From DASYAE01 sp036501535 (GTDB lineage: Bacteria > Actinomycetota > Actinomycetes > Streptomycetales > Catenulisporaceae): a stretch of DNA of 28,423 bases. The stretch covers positions 1-28,423 of the forward strand of contig DASYAE010000155.1 in assembly GCA_036501535.1 (NCBI GenBank), given 5' to 3'. Below the pieces are notes generated by a model, which saw only the letters and a list, made by a program, of their open reading frames with translations, was not told the origin of the DNA and did no database searches. Position numbers and translations under genes: made by a program. Shown here one piece after another: positions 22,597-28,423 of the stretch. Numbering within the stretch: the stretch's first letter is position 1; each line of letters starts with the position of its first letter.

Positions 22597-23278
22597 CCCC
22601 GGCATCGTGCGCGAGCAGGGCGATCTGGACCCGGTTGTTGAAGTCGAGCTTCTCCAGGACGCGCGAGACGTGCGCCTTCACCGTGGCGATGCTCATGTAG
22701 AGGTCGCGGCTGATTTCGGCGTTGGACTTGCCGCGTGCGATCGCGACGGCGACTTCGCGCTCGCGTTCGGTGAGGCGGTCGAGTTGCGCGCGGGCCCGGC
22801 GGCTGCGCTCGCCTCCGTCGCCTTCGGTCACGTGCCCGATCAGCCGGCGGGTGATTGCGGGGGACAGGATCGGCTCGCCGGCCGCGACGGCGCGGATGGC
22901 GCCGACGATGCCGGCCGGCGGCGTGTCCTTGAGTAGGAAGCCGCTGGCGCCCGCGCGCAGGGCGCGCAGGACGTGGTCGTCGGCGTCGAAGGTGGTCAGG
23001 ACGATGACCTCGGGTGCGCGGTCGTGCCCGCGCAAGATTTCGGTGGCCGCCAGGCCGTCCATTCCCGGCATGCGGATATCCATCAGCACGACATCGGGTC
23101 GCTGGTCGGCGACGGCGCGCTCGACCTCGCGGCCGTCGGCGGCCTCGCCCACGATCTCGATGTCGTCGGCGCCTGCGAGAAGCATGGTGAGCCCGGTGCG
23201 GACCAGTGCGTCGTCATCGACGATCAATACCCTGATTGCAGCGCCCACTGTGTTCCCTCGGTCCCCTCGCTCGCTCAT
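22589..23278 (-). CDS. NarL/FixJ-family response regulator
   Basis: This 229-residue protein has an N-terminal receiver (VLIVDDDALVRTGL, phospho-acceptor Asp67 in VVLMDIRMPGMDG, LTTFD switch Thr, GASGFLLKD Lys) and a C-terminal LuxR-type helix-turn-helix (LTEREREVAVAIARGKSNAE, then TVKAHVSRVLEKL). It is the DNA-binding partner of the adjacent histidine kinase. ATG 23278 overlaps the kinase stop in ATGA, so it is preferred over the in-frame ATG three codons upstream. The likely target is the divergent MMPL exporter promoter beyond the kinase gene, but this is inferred from layout. Confidence 0.93.
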   Translation of the reverse strand: MSERGDRGNTVGAAIRVLIVDDDALVRTGLTMLLAGADDIEIVGEAADGREVERAVADQRPDVVLMDIRMPGMDGLAATEILRGHDRAPEVIVLTTFDADDHVLRALRAGASGFLLKDTPPAGIVGAIRAVAAGEPILSPAITRRLIGHVTEGDGGERSRRARAQLDRLTEREREVAVAIARGKSNAEISRDLYMSIATVKAHVSRVLEKLDFNNRVQIALLAHDAGEA

Positions 23279-24477
23279 CGCGGCCACGGCAGCCAGGCGT
23301 GCAGCCGGAAGTGGCCATGGTCGTCGAGCCCGTGCTCGAGGCGGCCGCCGGTGAGCGTCGCCCGCTCGGCGAGGCCGAGCAGGCCCGCGCCGGTGCCGGG
23401 GATCTTCGCTTCGGCGGTGGCGAGCGCGGGTGTCGGGTTGCGCACCTCGATGGTCAGGCCGTCCCCGGGGCCTCCGTCGAGGCGCAGTTCGACCGGGGCC
23501 GCGGTTGCGTGCTTGCGCGCGTTGGTCAGCGCCTCCTGGACAATTCGCAGCGCGTGTCGCCCGATCGCGTCCGGGACGGCGGCCAGGTCCGGCAGGCCGA
23601 CCTCGGCCCGGATGCGCATGCCCGCGGCGCGTGACTCCTCAAGTAGGCCCGGCAGCGCCGCGAGCGTCGGCTGGGGTGGCTGTAGCTGCGGCTCCTGGCC
23701 GCCGGGCCCGTCGCGCAGCACGCCGATCACGGCGCGAAGGTCCTCGAGCGCTTGGTGCGCGCTGGCGCGAATCACGGCAGCGGCGCGCGCGATCTGCTCG
23801 GGCGGCGCGTCCGGCCGGAACTCGAGTGCGCCTGCGTGCAGGCTGAGCAGCGAGATCCGGTGCGCGAGCACGTCGTGCATCTCACGCGCGATCCGGGTGC
23901 GCTCGGCGTAGCGGACCTGCTCGGTGCGCAGCTGCTCCTGCGCCTCAACGCGGCGGGCGCGTTCGCGCTGTGCCTGGCGACGGCTGCGGCGGAACATGCC
24001 CCACGCGACGACCAACGCCGTGCCGAACGTGCCGGTGAGGTAGAACACTGCCAGCGAGGCGCTTTGGGGCCGGATCGCGTGGGACAGCGGCAGCAGCGCC
24101 ACCTGTGTCCCGGCGACGAGGCATGCCAACTGCCAGCGCCGGTAGGCGGCAACGGAATAGAGCGCAACGGCTCCGGCCACCGCGGCCGCCGGCGAGACCA
24201 CCTGGACCGCCACCACGGCGAGCCCGACTGTCAGAGGCCAGCGCCGCCGCCACCACAAGGCGAAGCAGGCCATTGCCGCGCCGATCGCGTCGATGACGAG
24301 CATCGGGCCGTGCAGCCCCTGCCGGGCGCTGGGCATGGCGGTGGTGAGGGCGAGCACGGCCGCGAGCAGGAAAAGGACACTGTCGACGATCCGGTCGCGC
24401 CGGGTGCGCGCCGCGACCGGCGCGTCATCGTCCTCCCGGCGCAAGGCCTGGCTGAGGACGGCACGCAGTGCGGACAT
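23275..24477 (-). CDS. Sensor histidine kinase, HisKA_3 type
   Basis: This 400-residue membrane kinase has several N-terminal hydrophobic segments between about residues 30 and 162 (VLFLLAAVLALTTA, LTVGLAVVAVQVV, TFGTALVVAWGMF) and no sizeable extracytoplasmic loop. A coiled linker leads to the HisKA_3 dimerisation helix with His201 in REMHDVLAHRISLLSLH. The ATPase domain shows IVQEALTNARKHA and GTGAGLLGLAERATLTGG. Kinases without an external sensor domain often sense membrane or envelope disturbance. It overlaps the response regulator by four bases and is divergent from an MMPL exporter, which resembles an antibiotic or lipid-stress response cassette. GVG-type variation in the ATPase motif is not evident. 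Confidence 0.92.
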   Translation of the reverse strand: MSALRAVLSQALRREDDDAPVAARTRRDRIVDSVLFLLAAVLALTTAMPSARQGLHGPMLVIDAIGAAMACFALWWRRRWPLTVGLAVVAVQVVSPAAAVAGAVALYSVAAYRRWQLACLVAGTQVALLPLSHAIRPQSASLAVFYLTGTFGTALVVAWGMFRRSRRQAQRERARRVEAQEQLRTEQVRYAERTRIAREMHDVLAHRISLLSLHAGALEFRPDAPPEQIARAAAVIRASAHQALEDLRAVIGVLRDGPGGQEPQLQPPQPTLAALPGLLEESRAAGMRIRAEVGLPDLAAVPDAIGRHALRIVQEALTNARKHATAAPVELRLDGGPGDGLTIEVRNPTPALATAEAKIPGTGAGLLGLAERATLTGGRLEHGLDDHGHFRLHAWLPWPR

Positions 24478-24518
24478 ACCGGCAGCTTAGGCGGCAACGC
24501 AGGGGGCTGAACATCCGT

Positions 24519-24546
24519 CCGAAGTCGATCGGATCACCGACTTTGG
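24519..24546. promoter_or_regulatory. Inverted repeat in the kinase/exporter divergent region
   Basis: CCGAAGTCG at 24519-24527 and CGACTTTGG at 24538-24546 are inverse complements with one mismatch and share a centre. The site lies in the 167-bp gap between divergent kinase and exporter genes, 98 bp before the exporter ATG. It is a good candidate for the response-regulator box. Confidence 0.45.
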
Positions 24547-24644
24547 TCGGTGCGCGATCGCCCGGCGACCAATGGCTGCCGGAGCCGCGGCCGCCAATCC
24601 TGGTGCTCGAGATCAATCGATCGACGGCACCGAGGAGATTCGCC

Positions 24645-26939
24645 ATGATGCACAGATTCTTTGGCGCCACCGGGCGGTTCGCGGTCCGGTTCCGCTTGGC
24701 CATCGTCGCCGCCTGGGTGGTCGCGACCGTCCTGGCCATCGCGTTCCTTCCGTCGCTGGCCAGCGTCCTCAAGGAGAGCAACACCGACCAGCTGCCGGCC
24801 GGCAGCCCGAGCCTGGCCGCCGCCCGGCTGGCCGCCCCGCTGCAGGACCCGAACCAGACATCGGTCCTGGTCGTCGTCGCCCGCGGCAGCGGCACGGTCA
24901 CCGCCGCGGACGCCGCCGCCATCGGGCGGCTGACCGCCCGGCTGGCGACGGTCGCCGACGTGCAGCAGGTCAAGGACCTCGGCGAGAGCGCCGACCGCCA
25001 GGCGGTGCAACTGGAGGTCCTGGCCGGCCTCAACCTCGCCGACACGAAGGCTCCTCAGCACATGGTCACAGGCCTGCGCGATGCCATCACGGCCAGCGCG
25101 CTACCCTCCGACCTGCAAGCCCACCTGGCCGGCCCGGTGCCTGCCCAGGCCGACGCCAGCCAGGCCGGCCAGAAAGCACTCGCCCTGGGCCTGGGCCTGT
25201 CCATCGTGTTCATCGTGGCCCTGCTGCTCCTGGTGTTCCGCGCGCTGCTGGCGCCGCTGCTGACCCTGGCCCCCGCCGTGCTGGTCACCCAGCTCGCCGG
25301 GCCGGTGATCGGCGTGGCGGGCAAGGCCGGCCTGGCGGTCTCGCCGCTGAGCCAGGACCTGATGCTCATCCTGACCATCGGCGTCGGCACCGACTACGGC
25401 CTGTTCCTGGTCTTCCGGGTCCGGGAGGAACTGCGGGCCGGCCGCGCCCCGCACGACGCGGTCACCCGCGCCCTGGCCCGGGTCGGGGAATCGATCACGT
25501 TCTCCGCCGCCACGATCATCGCCGCGCTGCTCACCATGCTGCTGGCCACCTACGAGCTGTACTCCGGCATCGGCGCCCCGCTGGCCATCGCGCTCGCGCT
25601 CATGCTGGCGGCCGACCTCACCCTGCTGCCGGCGCTGCTGGCCATCGCCGGCCGGGCTGCGTTCTGGCCCTCCCGCACGGATCGCGGCACCGGACAGCCC
25701 GGCTGGTGGGGCCGCGCCGTAGGCCGGGCCGTGGCCCATCCCGCCGCCACGCTCGCCTTCGGGCTGCTCGCCTTCGGCGCGCTGGCCATCGCAGTGCTCG
25801 GCTACCGGCCGGCCGACCTGAGCACACCGGGCGCCCCCGGCGGCTCGGACTCCGCCGCGGGCAACGCGCTGCTCGCCGCCCATTTCCCTACCGCCACCAG
25901 CGACCCGACCATGGTGGTGCTGCGATTCGACCAGCCGGCCTGGGACGACCCGGCACCGGTTGCCGCGGCGCAGCGACGGCTCGCCGCGCTGCCCCAGTTC
26001 GCCAGCCTGGCCGGCCCGTTCGACGCCCTCACTCCCGGCCAGCTGACGACGCTGCACTCCACGCTCGGCGGCCCTGCCGCGATGCCCGCGGTGCCGTCAC
26101 CGGGCAGCCGCATCCCGCCCGCCACGTGGGCGGCGTACGGCGCGGAAACCCAGTTCATCAGCGCCGACGGGCGGACTGTCGCGTTCGACGCCAGGCTGGT
26201 CAACGATGACCCGGGCTCGAACGCCGCGCTACGCCAGGTGCCGGCCATCCGGGCCGCCGTCGCCGCTGTGGCCCGCGCCGTCGGTGCCAGCGACTATGGC
26301 GTCGCGGGCGCTGTGCCGGCCGGGTACGACCTGAGCCAGGTCTCTGATGCCGACCTGCTGCGCGTCCTCCCGGTCGCGATCATCGCCATCGCGCTCCTGC
26401 TCGCGCTCGTCCTGCGCAGCCTCATCGCCCCGCTCTACCTCATCGCCTCCGTCGTGCTCAGCTACCTGGCGGCGTGGGGCGTGTCCGTCCTGCTCTTCCA
26501 GGACGCCGCCGGGGCCGGCGGGCTCTACCACGCCATCCCGTTCCTGATGTTCATCTTCCTGCTGGCACTCGGCGAGGACTACAACATCCTGGTGATGACC
26601 CGGATCCGGGAGGAGGCCGGCCGGATCCCGTTGCGGCAGGCGGTGACCGCGGCCCTGCAGCGCACCGGCCCGACAGTCAGCTCGGCCGGGCTCATCCTGG
26701 CCGGCACCTTCGCAGTCTTCGCCCTGGCGGTACGCAGCCAGCCCGGCGGCGGCCTGTTCGTCTTCTCGTCCATCGCGATCGGCGTTCTCATGGACGCCTT
26801 CCTCGTGCGCACCCTGCTCGTCCCCGCCACCGTCGCCCTGCTCGGCCGCTGGAACTGGTGGCCGTCCAGCCACGGCACGCCCGGTCAGACCGGCCCAGAA
26901 GAAGCGGAGCGTCAAAACTCTGCCAACCGGCAGGCGTGA
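24645..26939 (+). CDS. MMPL-family RND-type membrane transporter
   Basis: This 764-residue protein has the two-fold MMPL plan. TM1 lies near the N-terminus (FRLAIVAAWVVATVLAIAF), followed by a periplasmic-type domain (LKESNTDQLPAGSPSL), then a TM bundle with ALGLGLSIVFIVALLLLVF and the GVGTDYGLFLVFRVREEL motif with its proton-relay Asp-Tyr pair. The second half repeats the plan, with LRVLPVAIIAIALLLALVL and ALGEDYNILVMTRIREE. MMPL proteins export lipids, siderophores or drugs using proton force. ATG 24645 (MMHRFFGATGRFAVRF) has GAGGAG at good spacing; the in-frame extension upstream is noncoding-like. Divergent from a two-component system, it is probably its target, in a resistance or envelope-stress role. 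Confidence 0.92.
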   Translation: MMHRFFGATGRFAVRFRLAIVAAWVVATVLAIAFLPSLASVLKESNTDQLPAGSPSLAAARLAAPLQDPNQTSVLVVVARGSGTVTAADAAAIGRLTARLATVADVQQVKDLGESADRQAVQLEVLAGLNLADTKAPQHMVTGLRDAITASALPSDLQAHLAGPVPAQADASQAGQKALALGLGLSIVFIVALLLLVFRALLAPLLTLAPAVLVTQLAGPVIGVAGKAGLAVSPLSQDLMLILTIGVGTDYGLFLVFRVREELRAGRAPHDAVTRALARVGESITFSAATIIAALLTMLLATYELYSGIGAPLAIALALMLAADLTLLPALLAIAGRAAFWPSRTDRGTGQPGWWGRAVGRAVAHPAATLAFGLLAFGALAIAVLGYRPADLSTPGAPGGSDSAAGNALLAAHFPTATSDPTMVVLRFDQPAWDDPAPVAAAQRRLAALPQFASLAGPFDALTPGQLTTLHSTLGGPAAMPAVPSPGSRIPPATWAAYGAETQFISADGRTVAFDARLVNDDPGSNAALRQVPAIRAAVAAVARAVGASDYGVAGAVPAGYDLSQVSDADLLRVLPVAIIAIALLLALVLRSLIAPLYLIASVVLSYLAAWGVSVLLFQDAAGAGGLYHAIPFLMFIFLLALGEDYNILVMTRIREEAGRIPLRQAVTAALQRTGPTVSSAGLILAGTFAVFALAVRSQPGGGLFVFSSIAIGVLMDAFLVRTLLVPATVALLGRWNWWPSSHGTPGQTGPEEAERQNSANRQA

Positions 26940-26940
26940 G

Positions 26941-26955
26941 CGGGGCCATTCCCCG
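26941..26955. terminator. Small hairpin after the MMPL gene
   Basis: CGGGG and CCCCG pair around CCATT directly after the stop at 26939. The five-base stem is short and there is no U-tract, so terminator activity is doubtful. Confidence 0.3.
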
Positions 26956-26988
26956 GTCGCCCTTAACTTCGATGAGCCGGTATCTCAA

Positions 26989-27004
26989 AGATCACTTCTG
27001 ATCT
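26989..27004. promoter_or_regulatory. Inverted repeat upstream of the secreted beta-helix gene
   Basis: AGATCA and TGATCT are perfect arms around CTTC in a locally AT-rich stretch, 114 bp before the ATG at 27119. It could be an operator, a promoter element or part of a terminator of the preceding gene. Confidence 0.3.
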
Positions 27005-27118
27005 CTTGCGATCGAAAGCTTTCCAATACGTTGACCGGCAGATTCCCCGCTGCGAACTTGGTGGATGCCATTCCCGTCTCGTGTTGATTGCCCCGCCCAC
27101 CTGTCAGGAGCTTCCACC

Positions 27119-28423
27119 ATGGCAAGCGAATCCCACAACAATGCGCGCCGCACTGCACCATCACGCAGGTCCATGCTTTTTGCGGGCGCGGGCTTGGTGG
27201 CGGCGACCGGCGTGCTCGCCCGGCCGCAGACAGCCGAGGCGGCGACGACGGGCACCACGCCGGACTGGCTCGACATCACGGCGTCGCCGTACAACGCGGA
27301 CCCGACCGGTGCCAATGACAGTACATCCGGCATACAGGCGGCGCTCGACCAGGCGGCCGCCAACGGCGGCGGCGCGATCTACGTCCCGGCCGGGAACTAC
27401 AAGATCACTTCGGGGCTGACGTACAGCAGCAGCACCGGCCTGCTGATCACCGGCGACGGCCCGCAGGCGTCCAATTTCCGGCTGGCCGGCACGGCCACGA
27501 CCATCCAGTACCTGACCATCACGCAGACCGGCGAGTTCGTCAACGGCAACTTCGGCAGGCAGGGCACGGTGGTCATCGAGAACGTCTCGTTCTACAACGA
27601 CGAGCCGAGTGCTTCCTACGCGGACTCGCACGTGGTCATCGTGATGAACAACGTCAACTTCGGCCAGGTCCGGAACGTCTGCATCTACGAGGGGACCGGG
27701 CCGCAGTGGGTCAATCAGGGCATCATCCTGAACAAATGTAACCAGGTTGACGTTGACAACATCAATTTCTTCACGGCGGTCAACGGAATCGTGTTCACCG
27801 GCTACGGCCAGGTGAACAACATCAGCAATGCCTCGTTCTGGATGAAGACCACCGGCCAGCCGCAGGCCGCCGCGGTCCTGTACCTGGGACAGACCCTCAC
27901 CGCGAACATGGTGAGCGTCATCTGCCACGACGGCGACCGGGGAGTCCTGTGGACCGCGGACAGCACCGGCGCCATTCCGCACCTGTTCTTCGCCTACAAC
28001 GTGCAGCCGAACAATCACACCGTCGCGGGTATGCAATTCGACGTCGGCGCTCAGGTATATCTGACCGAGTGTTTCTTCTCCGCCGGCACGTCGATCGTCG
28101 ACCAGCCCATTCCCGGCCTCATTTTCGGTCCGAAGTTCGAGGGGTCGGGAACGGTGGTCAACAATCAGTTCCTGGGCGCGCAGGGCCACACGATATGGCT
28201 TCAGGGCGGCAAGGGGTTCTACATCTCCGGGTGCGAGATCGGCGGGAACGGGAAGTACAAGTACGCGGCGAACACCTATGACGAGATCCACATCGAGGCG
28301 CCCGTCTCGCAGGTCACGATCGACACCTCCCATTTCGACGTGGACACCCTGGCGACCACCGGGACCAGCAACGCCCCACGCAGCGCGGTGAACGTGGCAT
28401 CGGGTGCGACGAACCTCTTGCTG
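27119..28423 (+). CDS. Tat-exported right-handed beta-helix protein, pectate-lyase-like (partial)
   Basis: An open frame of 435 codons runs from ATG 27119 off the right edge without a stop. AGGAG lies about ten bases before the ATG. The N-terminus carries a twin-arginine signal, SRRSMLFAGAG with Arg16-Arg17, then a hydrophobic stretch and a likely AEA cleavage near residue 41. The mature part starts LDITASPYNADPTGANDSTS, then IQAALDQAAANGGGAIYVPA and GNYKI, the entry signature of the pectate lyase 3 / GH55-like beta-helix superfamily. Many Asn/Val-rich turns follow (NNVNFGQVRNVCIY, DVDNINFFTAVNGIVF). Substrate and catalytic residues cannot be assigned. It is probably an extracellular polysaccharide-active or adhesion protein. 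Confidence 0.85.
   Translation, partial: MASESHNNARRTAPSRRSMLFAGAGLVAATGVLARPQTAEAATTGTTPDWLDITASPYNADPTGANDSTSGIQAALDQAAANGGGAIYVPAGNYKITSGLTYSSSTGLLITGDGPQASNFRLAGTATTIQYLTITQTGEFVNGNFGRQGTVVIENVSFYNDEPSASYADSHVVIVMNNVNFGQVRNVCIYEGTGPQWVNQGIILNKCNQVDVDNINFFTAVNGIVFTGYGQVNNISNASFWMKTTGQPQAAAVLYLGQTLTANMVSVICHDGDRGVLWTADSTGAIPHLFFAYNVQPNNHTVAGMQFDVGAQVYLTECFFSAGTSIVDQPIPGLIFGPKFEGSGTVVNNQFLGAQGHTIWLQGGKGFYISGCEIGGNGKYKYAANTYDEIHIEAPVSQVTIDTSHFDVDTLATTGTSNAPRSAVNVASGATNLLL

Noticed and set aside
24468..24644. Earlier start for the MMPL transporter.
   Set aside because: It would overlap the divergent kinase start and contains Arg-rich noncoding-like sequence; ATG 24645 has GAGGAG and a normal MMPL N-terminus.

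Overview
The window is very GC-rich with strong G/C third-position bias, and it carries actinobacterial families: ANTAR, SARP with NB-ARC and TPR, the ATP-grasp/alpha-E/transglutaminase operon, MMPL and Tat-exported enzymes. It is chromosomal DNA of a high-GC actinomycete, in the style of Streptomycetales or Catenulisporales. The genus cannot be fixed from the sequence alone.

Left part (1-7.4 kb): the last codons of an unknown gene are followed by a dead IS1182-type insertion sequence. Both terminal inverted repeats survive, but the transposase has one frameshift and one nonsense codon. Its right end lies 73 bp before a tight operon for a circularly permuted ATP-grasp protein, an alpha-E protein and a transglutaminase-like protein. 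A convergent pair follows: an M20 metallopeptidase and a second transglutaminase-like protein that lacks the catalytic His. Together they look like a system that builds, modifies or trims peptides.

Decayed accessory zone (7.4-12.8 kb): an ANTAR fragment, an intact uncharacterised gene, two divergent genes that both lost their 5' halves at one junction, an intact ATPase_2/DUF234-type AAA ATPase behind a large palindrome, and a frameshifted nucleotidyltransferase-like remnant. The zone ends at the 3' half of a tRNA-Lys(UUU) gene (12764-12805). That is the usual scar at the distal end of an element integrated into a tRNA gene and suggests that DNA to its left is, or was, a genomic island.

Middle (12.9-17.5 kb): a flavin-dependent monooxygenase of the acyl-CoA-dehydrogenase fold, then a compact operon. 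The operon holds a possible 38-codon ORF coupled to a FeeM/autoinducer-synthase-like GNAT acyltransferase, a heme-oxygenase-like diiron protein and a SAM methyltransferase, closed by a strong hairpin. This is the best candidate for an undescribed small-molecule or peptide pathway.

Right part (17.5-28.4 kb): an ArsR regulator with an internally deleted SRPBCC gene, a secreted three-repeat protein, a large SARP-NB-ARC-TPR regulator, a NarL-type two-component system divergent from an MMPL exporter, and a Tat-exported beta-helix (pectate-lyase-like) protein that runs off the window.
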